From assembly GCA_011037195.1 (NCBI GenBank), contig JAAEAF010002629.1, forward strand, positions 1 to 64,000: 64,000 bases of DNA. Direction: 5' to 3'. Origin of the DNA: Triatoma infestans (taxonomy: Eukaryota > Arthropoda > Insecta > Hemiptera > Reduviidae). Below are positions 26,301 through 41,200 of this stretch, in pieces (position 1 is the stretch's first letter; every line of letters begins with the position of its first letter). Both the position numbers and the translations under genes were made by a program. The notes beneath the pieces were generated by a model. That model was not told the DNA's origin, ran no database searches, and was given only the letters and a program-made list of their open reading frames with translations.

Positions 26301-29300
26301 GTGGTTGGTGTACTTCGTCATAAAACAGCCTGCATACTCTTCTTGGACAATAATACCATCTCAAAAACCATATATAAAATTCTTCAAATTAGAATTCAGT
26401 ATAAGAATTAAGAGAAACAGAAAATAAGTAAAGGCAATATTTACCTTTCCATCACAAAGTTCATATTCATCATGATGTTCTAATGTAGAAATACCTTACT
26501 GAAGGCGTGGTAATTGAAAATGACAAGCGAAAGCTAAAATTAACAATTTAGCTGCTGTCGAGTATTCATTTACAAAAAATGAGTACACAAAAATGTGTAC
26601 AACTATGTTAATAATTTACAAAATTAAATTTTTTAATCATGCTTTTTTTTCGTACTTTTGAACAATTTACTCAAAAATGGTAACGTTATCGAAAAATAAA
26701 CTGAAATAAATGTTCTAGAGGAGAGAATTCTAAATCTAACGACACCAAAACTTAGATTAAAACATTCGTAGAAGTTCGAAGTAGTAAAAGTAATATAAAA
26801 AAATAATAATAAATTTAAAAAAAAAAAAATCATCGCTATACTGCATATTCATGAAGCCATTTTGAAGAATTGAAGCTTCTTGAATCACTAAAGAAAATTC
26901 TTTTTTGGTGTCGTTAGATATGGAATTCTTTCTTCTACAATATTTATTCCAGTATATTTTTCATAAAGTTTATTATTTTTGAGAAAAATGTGAAGAAATA
27001 GTAAGAAAAAAAAGAGGATTTTTGAGAGAATTTCGCATTTAACTTGGTAACGTTTCTAGATATGTGTTCAATTGACATATTTATCTTGTTTTGAACGAAG
27101 GAATTAATCCCTAAAGTTATGTGGTTTAACCTTGGGACTCACTACTCACACACTTTCTCTCTTAATTTATATACAGAATTATTCTAATAGAAACTATTTA
27201 TAAAATGTTAAAAATTAACGGATATACATATATAAATAATATTATATTATATTAATGTCTTGTTACTAGGACCTTCCGCCTAGATGAAGGGCTAGATTAG
27301 AAATACTAGATTTTGGATAGTATGTGTACTCCTCCACTTCCCGACACCCACTGCAGATGTAAGTTTTTTGAAATTTCTTTCTTTTCTATTTATAAACTGC
27401 ACTATTTCTAGTAAATTCTTTTATAAATGAATCAAATTAGTTTCCTTACCAACTGAACCTCTCGGTAGAAATTTGAAGAATTAAATAAATTTGGCATCCC
27501 TTATGGAGAACGATTTGTTTAAGTGGTAAGGAAATTATTTTCTGAAGTTAATGATCATTGATTCTGAATTTTTTAATAATAATCTGAATTGTTAATTTTA
27601 ATTTGTCAAGATTATAATGATAATTAAGTGCACAATCAATCGATTTATGATTTTTTGCATTATGATTAGACGTAAATTTTAATTTTTTAAATTTTATTTC
27701 AACAAGTTTGGGTTAATTCTTTAGTGAAATCTTGTTTATTAGGTTTAATTTTATTTTTATATAATATCTTTTAATTACAATATAATGCCACATAAGGAGA
27801 ATAAGAAAGTGAGAGGATTTGAGTCTGAGACTCTTCTCAGTACACTCGTAATTCTAATGATTTTAACGAATTAACGGAATTGATTTGCCAACTAAACGTA
27901 AAGATCGACGCAATTAGTGTAGAATAGATATGTTTGAAGATAATCAGAATGAAAATAAGTCATTTGGAGGGTTGAGTGTTCGAAAAGTGTATATGGTGGG
28001 TAGGTTGCGGTGTGATCAGAAAGAGAACTCCATTCTCAGTGTAACGGCAAGAGAGAGAGCCAAGCCAGACCGAGAGAAAACAAACTCTCTCTGAACGGCA
28101 AGAGAGAGAGAGAGCCAAGCCCACCCGAGAGAAAACAAACTCTCTCTGGTACTCTCTCACTTAAGCAGTCTAGAGTGGGGAACCTGTATATAAGCCAGTG
28201 AGAGTTTGTTTTCTCTCGGTCGGGCTTGGCTCTCTCTTGCCGTTACACTCAGCCACCGTAAATTGTGAAGTTAAATTAAGTGAAAGAATGAGATTATTAA
28301 ACTCAAATTTGCTAATGCTGAGTAGAGGTCAAAATATAGGATGGGGTAGTAAATTTTATAATAATAAGAAATACATCCCTCTGTGAATACTTCAAACACG
28401 GAATTTATAAAAATAATAATTACAGAACTAATATCGAATTATCGATTTAGAATAGATTTATGGCAATCGCTAGAGAAGATTTGGACTTTGTAGCAGATAC
28501 TTCGTCCTCATTGGCCAAAACATCAATCCGGACGAATGAGGAGCACTCATACTTTGCATTAAATTTAAAACTGACATATTTTATTCTATTAATTATATTA
28601 TTATTCTAATAATTGTAATGTGATATTAAAATAAAATTAAACGAGATCGGAAGTTCCCCAAGTTTTTATGAAAATTAATTAAACTACATGTGTCAAAAAA
28701 ATAACCAATACGTGAAAAGCGTTAGAGAGATACTTTAAAATTTACTGATGATTATTAGCTGTTTGCCTCCTAATAGCGCATATAACCGTCTCTGGCCCTG
28801 CGTAGAATCTCAAGTCCTAGGGTGAATAGGCAGATGACAGGACTTCACTTGCCAAACAATATTCCATTATTTGCCAAGAGCATAAGGAGTTGCAACATGT
28901 CGGTTTGAGGCAGCTAGCGATATCTATCATAAATCCCAATATTCTCCCATATGTGTTCTACAGGATTCTTATCGAGAGAACATGCTGCCAATCCAAGTAT
29001 TGTGTGACGACTCGAAATAGAGCTATAGGCAGAAGACTTAGGCTACTTGGCACTACGTCCGTCGTTGGCCAAAACATCTACCCGAGAAAGATCTTCTTAT
29101 ACGAACCATTCTTTTAGAACAAATTATTTAATTTAAATAATTCATTAATTTTTAACATGAAAGACAAAAAATTAAATTAAATCATTATCATCCATTAGCA
29201 CAAAATTGTCTCCAATAAATGGAGCAAATGGCAGCATCCAGAAGAACTTCTTCAATGTACCATGAGTGGTTTGACAATCAGTTTGGTATGGGGATAGACG

Positions 29301-32300
29301 TTGATTCAACTCTAGACGATTGCTTTTGGAAAGGCTGTGACTCAAGCAAGGCACATTGAAAAAAGCGTTCTCCATGTCTTCTCCAAACATGGTCCTGTCT
29401 TCTGATTGGTACAAAAAAAGCCGGAGCTCTTCTGTGAAGACTACAACTCCCCATTGATCAAGTATCCAAAGGTGGTGCTGCTTTGCAAAAAGAATGTCTT
29501 TCTCCAACTGTAAAGAACCAAATGCTGGGCGTCTACAGATTTGACCACCTCACGCACCTTTCTACTATAGTATTAGAGCTCATCCGTAGATTACAAAATG
29601 TTTGCAATTGCTAGGGAGAATCTCGGACGTTGTTAAATGGCGTCTGTAGTATGGAAAGAGCTATGAAACGATCGTCTTTATATGATATCCGGTCGACCAT
29701 TACATTCTCTTCGACTGAGACTTCCAGTGACCCTTAATCGCCAAATACCATCATGGATGGTTGCAGAGCGTGGCACACAAAGAGTTAGTAAACATCAATC
29801 CGGGCGAGTTCTACTCGACTTAGAACAATTCTTTTAAAGGAAATTAAATTCGTTTACTAAATTTACTAATTGACTAAATTAATTAACTTTCAATGTCAAA
29901 GACAAAAATTAATAAATTAAAAAATTACTCAAAAATTAAAAAATTGTTGGATCGTCAAAAGACGAATTCCAGCTGATTTACTTTAATTTTATCTCAAGAT
30001 TATAAGGCAGGATTATTAGAGATTTGAAACGTAAACAATAAACCAATAATATTTATTTTATCTTTGAATGTTTGTGTTTATCAATTGGATTTTATTATAG
30101 AAAAATAAAATAATAGGTAATAAAAAAAATATTTTTTTAGGAAAAATAAAAAATAAAAATCTGGTGTAAAACACTCACACAACTTTCTCTTACTCTTGTT
30201 CTCAAAATTATAATTGACAAATGTTATATTTTGTACGTTTGTAATTAGTAAGCGCACTTCCAGCTTACTAATTTTCTTAAAACTCGGAATTTTGGCCATC
30301 TATTTATTTCTAATTAATTCTGTTTGGATGATAGAATTGTATAATCAACTATGATAGGAATTTAGAGGCAGCTGTAACCCAACCCCTCCCCTAAAAGTAC
30401 CCTTACATGAATTTTCCCAGAGAAATGTCTTAGATAAAAGATGTAGATCTTTGCATTTTTATTTTTATACGAAGTTTCAAGAAAATCGTCGGAGCCATTT
30501 TTGAGAAAATCAGAATGAAAATAAGTCATTTGGAGGGTTGAGTGTTCGAAAAGTGTATATGGAGGGTAGGTTGCGGTGTGATCAGAAAGAGAAATCCATG
30601 TCTCAGTGTAACGGCAAGAGAGAGAGCCAAGCCCGACCGAGAGAAAACAAACTCTCTCTGAACGGCAAGAGAGAGAGAGCCAAGCCCGACCGAGAGAAAA
30701 CAAACTCTCTCTGGTACTCTCTCACTTAAGCAGTCTAGAAAAACTGAAAAAATCATTTAGTAAAGTGTTGAAACAAACGCACTTCCGGTTATCTAATTTT
30801 TTTCAAACTCGGAATTTCAACAACATATTTAATTCTAATTAACATTATTTAGATGACAGAATTGTCTAATATACTGAAACAGCAGTTAAGATGAAACCTA
30901 ACCCCACCCCTCCCCTAGAAGTGCCCTTAAATGAATTTTCCCGGAGAAATGTTTCAAATAAAAGTTGTAGCTCTTTGTATGTGTAGTTGATATACCAAGT
31001 TTAAAGAAAATCGCAAAAACATAAAAAAACCAACTAGTATAGTGGTACTTCCGGTTGAGGAATATTGACAGATAACGCACCATCAGATCCCATGGTGATA
31101 CCTAAACGTATCACCTTTCAACTTTCTACGGTTTTTCGTTTTTGAGCTATGCTGTTCACATACATACATACCCACACACAGACCATTTGCTAAAAATCAC
31201 TTTTTTGGACTCAGGGGACCTCAAAACAGATATTTCCGGTGAAAACTCGATATCGAAATTTGACACGATTACAATACATCCTCTTACTAGTAGTAAGAGA
31301 ATAAAAAGTAATAAGAGTGTCCGGTTTTTTGCCCATGAGTATATAAATAAATCTACACATATCATAAAAATCCAGATACAAAGAGTATGTCTGTTTGCTA
31401 ATTTTTTTTTAATTTTTTATTTTTGTCAGGTTTGATAAGTAATATATTATAATAAGCGATACAGTTCCAGGCAGCTTCATCTCTGGAGTACACATTTTTT
31501 TACTTTCTCTTACTCCCATTAACAGAAAAACTGCGATTTTGTCAGATTTTGGAAATTGAATTTTGAAAAACGGAATTTTGGAAATACATGTTTTTGGATC
31601 TTCTAAGGATGAAGAAATGTTTTTAGCGAATGGCCTCTCTCCCTCTCTCACCGTCTGCGTGTGTGTATGTGTATGAATGTTAACAAAATATTTCTAAAAT
31701 GAAAAATCGCAAATAGCTTAAACTTGGTACTCCCAAGTATTTATATACGAAATTTTATATATGTGGAGGCTGGTTAAAGAGGCGATCGTGACAAATTTTC
31801 TAAATTGAATTTTTATCAGAAATATATATTTTTTGAGGTTCCCTGAGATGAAAAAAGTGATTTTTACAAATACGGTTTCATGTGTGCGTGTAACTATGTG
31901 AATAGCAAAATCAGTAATCAGGTTTCAGAAAGCTCAAAATTGATATTCCATTTTGGCTTTACCATGGGATTCAAAAGAAAATTATCGATCAAAATGCCTT
32001 AATCGATTTCTCGCATTTTTGGAGACCTTCAAGATCACTATATCTATTGTTCACATAAATTACTTTACAATTAATAAAATTAATTTTGTATGACAAAATT
32101 TTATGAAATCTAGAATATCCTAAGTGCTAATAAAAGCAATCGAGTACTGGCACGCAATATGAGCTTAGTTATTAGAGAATATAAATGTTATATATTTGAC
32201 ATCTGTTATATTCGATTTTGAGAATATTATATATATATATCACAGATTGGATATATAATAATTATAAAATATAAATAAATAAGTGTTAACAAGACAGTTT

Positions 32301-35300
32301 ATGGGCATTAATTTCTAAATACAACTAATTTTTATTTTACTATTATTATTTTAGATGTTAAATCTGAAACATTTGAAACAGTTTTACTAAAAAAAAAAAA
32401 AGTAAAAAAATGTTCAAATGATGATAACAGAATTTGGAAAAAATTCTGTATTAGCTCTATATTTCGAGTACCATTGGTGCCTTTCATCAGAAGCTCTCTA
32501 GGTTAGAAGATAGATGTGTACATTATGAACGTACAGAATTGGAAATTAGTTTAGAAAATTACTCTACTTTGCTTTATTACAATTAATGGAAATTTATGCT
32601 TGAAGGAAAACATGAAGATATACCCAAAAAGAGATGGAAAAGAATAAATATTTACTTACTTCTCAGCTTTACAAAATGGTTGCAAAGAAGGGTTTGCTGG
32701 AATCGCAAGCGGTGGAAACGCATGGTCATTGTTTAGAGCCACCTTACAAAAAAAAAATTGATTGTAAATTCTAAATTGAATAACTTAAACAAAGATTAAA
32801 TTAAATAACTAATTCTAGGCGGAAGTCAGCTGTTTAGCCATTGTGTAAACAACTCGCTATAATTTTGTGCTATGTTAAGTTTACATTTTTCTCTAATTAC
32901 TGAGACTTTATTGTGCCAGTTTTGACAATTATTAATGGTTTTTACCTTACTTTTTAAGAGTTATGAAAAGTAAGTAGTGAAACTTTATTTATTTTCATTT
33001 TTATTAGTAAAGCCCTAAATAATCTCTAAATAAAATAGGTCTTTGACATGGACCGCATCGACGACAAACAAGCCATTAGCTCGGACAATGAATCAATAGC
33101 ATCTATTCCAAAGAAAAGATGCAGCACCATTGTTAACTCGCCGCCAAAAACAAAGAAAAGGCAAACGAAATCAATTAAAACGCTTGCACCTAAATTAATG
33201 AATGAAACAATTCTTACCGCATCTGGAACAAGTCCGCGGAACTCCAGGGCTCAGCCAACAGACGATCTGAAGCTCCTCCTGGAGTATTATCTTATAACCC
33301 ATTCTTCCCTCTTGTGGTCTTAGATGAAGTGGAGGCTACATCTCAAATACCAGAGCGTGACCCTAAACGTACCCCAATACATGTCAGAAATGTGATCAGA
33401 TTTACTGATCTATGTGCCGCTTTATCTAATCCCGTGGGGAAAGATGGTTTTACTACCAAGACAAGAACTGCAGATTTAATAACAACCCTACCTTTACAAA
33501 CAGTTACCGCGAGATTATAAAGTTCTTGTCTGACAAGAAAGCAGATTATCACACATATCAACTCCAGAGCGATAAGGCATACAGGGTCGTAATAAGATAC
33601 CTACACCAATCAACACCAATAGAAATGATAAAAGACGAGCTAGCCGAACTGGGTCATACCAAATAGCACCAGTCATTCATCCAGTTAGCAAGCCACAGTT
33701 TTCTTTGTCGATTTAGAGCCACGTTCTAATAACAAAGATATCTTTGAAGTGGAAGTTCTGTGTTATTCCAAAATCAAAGTTGAGGAACCGCATAAGAAAC
33801 GCAGCATAATTCAATGTAAGCGCTGTCAAGAGTATGGGCATTCTAAAAGTTATTGCCAACATCGACCACGATTGTGAAATGTGCAGGCGATCATCTCACA
33901 AAAGACTGCGGAAAAGGATCTACAACACCTGCTACATGCGCTCTCTGCAATGGAAACCATCCTGCCAACTACAAAGGTTGCTTGGTACATCGAGAACTTC
34001 AAAGATCGAGACGATCAGCTGCCGCACCCACTTATAACCATCCTTTACCAGTCAAGAGAGATGCTATTCGACCAACAACAGTTCAACAACAAGCGAATTG
34101 TCCTCCACTACTGCAACAGAGGAACAATGTTATTAGCAACAAGCTCTCTTACGCCCAGGTGACCTCGGGGCCATCTTCGCCTCAGCCGCTCACTCATACC
34201 TCTTCTGAAGTTTCTTCTTTATTAAACTCCTTCCTATCAGATTTTAAAGCTCTCACAACTCCTCTGATATCACTTCTCACAAATATAGTCAATAGTGGCC
34301 CCCGCAATGCTCCTTAATGCCACTTACTCAACATTCAATGTCAATAATTCTCTGGAATGCCAATGGACTTATAAACCACAGACAAGAACTTGACATCTAC
34401 TACACGAGAAAAGAATCGACATTGCACTGATAACCGAGACACACTTAACAGACAGAGCTTACTTTAACATCGCTGACTACATTACTTACAGAACTGATCA
34501 CCCGGACGGAACAGCTCATGTGGCTCTGCTATACTTATAAGAAAAACACTTTCTCATTTCTTAGTTCCCTATAAGCCGACAATTTATTTACAACCTACAG
34601 TGATAACCCTGTTAACTGAACCATTCCTATACACTATTGCAGCCGTGTACCGTCCTCCAAATCATGCCATCGACCAAAACCAATTCCTGTCCTTTTTTTC
34701 AATCACTCGGTAGTCGGTTTATCAGCGGTGGCGATTATAACGCAAAACATCCTTTCTGGGGAAGCCGAGTAGCCAACCCATGAGGACGCATTCTTTACAG
34801 TCTTCTTATACAAACCAACTTTACTTTTATATCTCCATCACAACCTACTTATTGGCCAACTTCCTTAAACAAACGTCCCGACTTGCTCGACTTTTTTATT
34901 ACTTCCAACATTACATCCATTTATACTGACATATACACAACCTCTGATCTTTCTTCTGATCACACCCCTGTAATACTTGTACTTGACATTCATCCCAAAA
35001 TTAATACTCCCAAGCCAACTCTTATTAACGGATGTTATTTAGACAACTTCTCGAACAAACACTAGAACTGAGTGTTCCACTTAAAACTGCTCAAGATTTG
35101 GACAAGAACGTGGCATATTTGACAGACTCAATCCAACAAAGCATCTGGCCAGCGACTACATACAAAGAGACAATTAGACAACCACTACCACATAACTTAC
35201 CGATGGAAATAAGGGCCTTCATAACGCAAAAACGAAGAGCCAGGTCACTTTGGCACCGTACAAGATATCCTTCACTCAAACGTATTTTTAATGAACTTAC

Positions 35301-38169
35301 AAACAAACTAAAAAATAAACTATGCAAACACTATAACGACTAATACACAAAATATACAGAAACCTTGACAACTTGTGATAACTCTCTTTGGACAGCCACT
35401 AAACGAATCTTAAAATATACGAATATTCTCTCTCCCCATAGACGAAATGTCGGATCCTGGGCCAAATCTGACTCAGAAAAGTCCGAACTATTTGCCGAGC
35501 ACCTCCGATCCGTATTCAGCCCACATGCAGACATTATAAATTACAGCCACGTTAACAAAATCTTAAACGAACTTGATACCCCTCTAACGCTCTCACTTCC
35601 TCCTAAATGCTTTACACCCACAGAAGTCAAGCAGAAATCACTCTCCATCTCCCAAAAAAGAAAAGTCCTGGTTATGACCTACCACCTCCAATATACTTTA
35701 CCAGCTTCTCAGAAAGGCAATAATTTTTCTCACGGCAATTTACAACGCAGTCCTCCGAACTATCTATTTCCCTATTTTATGGAAATTTTCCTATATAAAC
35801 TGATCTGCAAACCTAATAAGAATACCCAATGTCGTACTTCCTATCGACCAAAGTCTTCTTCCGATTCTCGGTAAAATCTTAGAAAAACTTTTATTATCCC
35901 GTCTTCAAACAATAGTTACCTCTCTACAACACATCCCAAATCATCAGTTTGGATTCCGCCAATCCCACTCCACTACCCAACAAGCACATCGAGTTGTAGA
36001 CCCCATCGCTATCGCTCTCGAATCGACACAATATTGTGCGAGTGTTTTTCTAGACGTTTCCCAAGCATTTGATAGAATCTGGCATGAGGGTTTATTGTGG
36101 AAGTTAAAAAGCATCCTACCGTCCACATATTTCCTTATTATAAAATCAATTTAGTCTATAGACATTTCCAGGTATGTCACGGAACCTAGCAGTCCTCAAT
36201 TTATCCTATCCTTGCTGATGTTCCTCAAGGAAGTATCCTAGCCCCTTTTCTTTACACCATCTACACGGCTGACTTAGCAACCCATCCTTGTACATCTATA
36301 CACACCTTCGCCGATGACACAGCAATCCTATCCTCAGGATCTGACCCCGTCCTCACAATTCGTAATTTGCAAGCCCAGCTTCGTATTATAGAAAATTGGC
36401 TTACCAAATGGAGAATCAAAATAAACCCTACTAAATTTAAATATATTGTTTTCACCCTCAACCGTAAAATCCTTCCTCCGGTCTACATACACCACAATCC
36501 TATACCGCCTGCAGGTCATGTGAGATATCGTGGATTATATCTGAGCAAAAGACTTACATGGATCCTCATACTCGACTGAAAAGAAAAGACCTCAACACAA
36601 GATACAGACTACTCGCTAAACTACTTGACAAATGTTCAAAAATAACTTTACGCAATAAAATAAGACTATAAACTTCTCTCCTTATGCCGATACGGACTTG
36701 TTTCAAATCTTTCAAGTTACATTGTTGATGTTTCCAAGACATGTCGTGTCGAATAATAACAGATCAGTCAATCAAATGAACTTAAGAAAACCGAACAGAT
36801 ATTCAGAGATATCAATGTAAACCATATTTACGTTTGGCCGTTGTTAATTAAACAAGCTAAAAAATTATTGGCTGAGGTCAAAGAAGAAACTTTTTATTGT
36901 TTAAAAAGTTTCTTCTTTGGCCCCACCCAACTAATTTTTTAGCTTGTTTAGATATACAGATATTGTGAAAAGATTTACTATTAGTAAACAGAATTTTTTT
37001 TATTTCTTTCTGTTACCCCATCATCTCAGAAAACCACTGAAGATTTTTTGATAGAAGTATAATTAAATTGCAAAACTTCCACTTAAAAAGTGAAGACAGC
37101 TCCCCAAACAGGAAACTATATTTAATACAGATATATCACATTTAACTTACATCAGTAAGTATGGTGCATTCATAAGAGCACTGATATTTTTCTTGTTCAG
37201 TTGGAGGCCGTTTTTGTATCTTCTCCCTATCTTGTTTATGTTTACGATCAGCTCCTTTTAACTAGAAAAAAAAATTAAAATTAACTACTTTCTATTTATG
37301 TTGATAAATTACTTCTAACTTATCCATTTAAAATAGATTTAACTTAAATCATATTATGGAAGGGATTAGCGGCTGGACTACACAGCGCAGGTCCCGGATT
37401 TGAGTCCAATGCTACCCTTATATTTTTTCATTCTAGGAGTCTCTGTACAGCTCACTGGCCTGTGATGGACAGTGTTGTCTGTAACGGAGAACACTGTCTA
37501 GGCCAGCAGTGCACTGAGAAAGCTATGGGCGCAAATAAGAAGTTAATCCGTCTTAAATTAAGAAAATAATAATAATTCGTATTAATTAGTTCCTTCAATT
37601 AACGTAAAAAAAATCTGGTGTGAAACACACACACAACTTTCTCTTACTCCTGTTCTCAAAATTATAATTGACAAATGTTATAGTTTGTGTACCAAATTTA
37701 ACGAAATTCGTCGAAAATTGAAAAAACAGTTCAGTAAAAGCGCACTTCCGATTTATTAATTTCTTAAAACTCGGAATTTTGGCCATCTATTTATTTCTAA
37801 TTAATTTTGTTTGGATGATAGAATTGTGTAATCAACTACTATGCAATTTAGAGGAAGCTCTAATTGTCTAGCACTTTAGCTGAAAACCTAACCCCACCTC
37901 TCGCCAAAATGAATTTTCCCGAGAAATGTTTCAAACAAAAGTCGTAGCTCTTTGTGTGTGTAGTTGATACACCAAGTTTAAAGAAAATCGTCGGCGCCAT
38001 TTTTGAGAAAATTGCAAAAACGTAAAAAACAAACTAGTAAAGTGGTACTTCCAGTTGAGTAATTTTGGCAGATAAGGTACTGTCAGATCCCATGATGATA
38101 CCTAAACGGAATATCAAGTTTCAACTTTCTACGGTTTTTCATTTTTGAGCTATGCTGTTCACATACATA

Positions 38170-38210
<41 letters not shown>

Positions 38211-41200
38211 ATTTGCTAGAAACCACTTTTTTGGACTCAGGGGACCTCAAAACGGATATTTCCGGTGAAAACTCGATATGGAAAATTTGACACGATTACA
38301 ATACTTCCTCTTACTAGTAGTAAGAGAAAGTAAAAAGGTGGCTGAATGACTCCATATCGATACTAAAAATAACATTAATACATAAAGCAATGCTACTTCA
38401 CTTACTTTAAATACTTTAACTTGGCATGAAGCGGCATGAAGGCGTCTAGATGGAGTTTCCCCATGCAAATATGTCTCCACCAAAATACGAAATGGTACCC
38501 CTTTCTCGCCTCCATGTTTTTTAGGCGTAAATTCCGTACTTATACAATTTACCTGTAAAGAAAGGAAAATAGTAAGAATGTACTAAATATTCGTATACAT
38601 TAATGTATAAGATTGGTTTTATTACTTCTAATCCTTCAATCTTGCAACAAATACCTAGAATTGTCAATAAATTTCTAAGTAACGTACTACATGAAACAAA
38701 TCTTGGAATAAAGTAAGAAATAAACCATAATTTTGTTCATTAAGTAAGAGAATTTTATAAACGTTTCTTAACAGGATTTCTCCTATTCTCAACATAGAAT
38801 CTACTGGTTTTTTATTGAAAATTTTTTATACTTGGAAATTTTTATATATCAATAAATATAATGACAAATGAAGCTGTTACGAACTTTGATGTATACCCCA
38901 ACTTCTTTTGTTGGATCCCACAGAAATTCAACAGAATTCAAATTTATAGCATCATGACTAAGATCAAATATTCCATAGGACAGAGGTAAGTCGACCTCTA
39001 ATATGCTGTCGCCAGGATGAGATGCCACCCAAATCGCCATTTGTTCCCGTTCCATAAATTGTAAGCGACGTTCATGGAAAGTTAGCCGTACCACACTCTA
39101 AAAAAAAAATTTGTTTTAGATATTCTTTTATGTTCAGTTTTTTCATGAAATAGTATCTTCTAGAAATAGTATGCACTGTTTGTATTTATGACAATAATTA
39201 TTAATACTAATCAACTAAATAACTAAAATAAATTATTGTTACCTTAAGTATTTTCCCTCGATATTCAGAAAGATCTCCCAACTTCTTCAGTTTAATTTCA
39301 TATGGCTGACCTTGATTAAGATATGTTAAGGTTTCTTCACTAACTTTTGTAGCAATTGAGGTAGCAGCAGCTAAGACGTACTGGAATCTGGAATTAAAAC
39401 TACTAAGTAAGGTTTCGTTCTAATGAAATCATTGTTTTATTAAGTATGTGAAAGTTTTATCAACAGAAAATGCTTGAAATGAATGTTTAGAACAGAACAA
39501 TTATTAATACTGCATCATTTTTTTTAAACTGTACTTAAAGCACACTGTTTATGTAAATGAAATAAAAAAATTTGCAAACACCTGTTTCTTGTTAATATCA
39601 AGCCAATTTTTTATGCCTTTTTAACTTAAGGCGCGTCAACATCTATGGTCATTGGCGCCCGGAACCTTCCCAATGCACTACCGGCCTCCGTAAAGGCATC
39701 TTAGGTATATGGAGGCATTTATTAATCTAATTGCCAACTGATACCAAGAATGAGGGCAGTTAGCAGCCACTGTTCATTTCTAAATACTTGTACAATACAT
39801 GCCCAGCATAATGCAAAAATACAAAGCCCAGGCCGGGAATAGAACGCTGTCAGCTCTACGATTAGCTAGTAGATAGATTTCTACCTCCGTGCAACCTCTA
39901 TAATAAGTTTAGTTATTACTTAATGCCTCCCAATTTGGATGTGCTTTAATCATCATCAGTTGTCGGAAAGAAAGGCAGCTTGGATACACGTACAGGTACA
40001 AAATTCTGATTTACGTAACATTGCTGTCCTTGAAGGCCAAATCTGCCAAACAACTATTTTTGTTGGAAAACATGGTTTCAATATGTGACTCCCACTGTGG
40101 GATGTGTGGATTTTGCAACCAAGGTACATAGATAACGTAGCTTCCAATTCTAACAAGGTGCTGGGTTCATAGTAGGAGAAACACGGATAAACCTCATACA
40201 TAAGAAGAACTCGGAATCGAACCCCCAGGCAAACTGTACCCATTCGGTTGTGCAAAATAAACAATCGAACACGCTCTTCGCGTAAGGATAGTACCAGGTA
40301 TCTAAACCTCTAACTACAAAGCTATCTCTATGTAATTATTTCTTTATCCGGAAGTAAAATCACTGATCTATTATCATTATATTACTACAGGATGCTCTAA
40401 TAATTCTCACCTGCAATCTTCAGTACTCTGGGAAACAGTAGAAGTGGCTGGAGCAGAAGTGACAATATTGTTAGAATCATTACCACTGCCACTTTTGCAA
40501 ACCACGTTGTTGTTTCCTTCAGTGCCATTACTGCCGGAAGAATTATTCTTAGATTCCACTTTTGCATTAACATTTCCTCCACCTAGCAGACATGAATCAC
40601 GAATATTATTTACGTTGGAATTTGAGAAATATAATAAACAAATAAATATAACAATAATTATTAACTATTCTATTACTTATCCATCAACTCGACAAACTTT
40701 CATACAAGTTTTATTCAGTAATATTTTTTCGACTGTTTTATGTGTCCTCTCTAATTAGAAATTTCAAGAGAGATATAGATTATATTCAGGATATGCTGGC
40801 GCATATCCACGATTCGGTATATTACCGATATTATACTCTAGTATTATTTTCTGCTAAAAACTTCTTTACATTCGTCTTTTTACATAATTTCTTTATCGAA
40901 CTTATATGGCATAAAACATTATCGTGAAAATGCGAGTCCAGCTTAATCTTCACTGGTAAAGACCTACTTGGCTTAAGATATCCATAATTGCCACTGAGAA
41001 TTCTTAAAATATACATTCTAAAACATTATACATTCTAATTGGGGATTTATTAATAGACGCGCAATTATTTATTTAATATCATGTTAACATAAAAAAAAGA
41101 TTAGATGTTATAGTCAGTAATACATAATTAGATATAATATAAAAAATTCTTAATATATTTTTTTTTACTTTCTCTTACTCTTAGCAAGAGGAAGTACTGT

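Noticed and set aside
27960..30756. ORFs with repeated [18 protein letters not shown] peptides
   Set aside because: They are translations of the GAGA-rich tandem cassette; low complexity and present on both strands.
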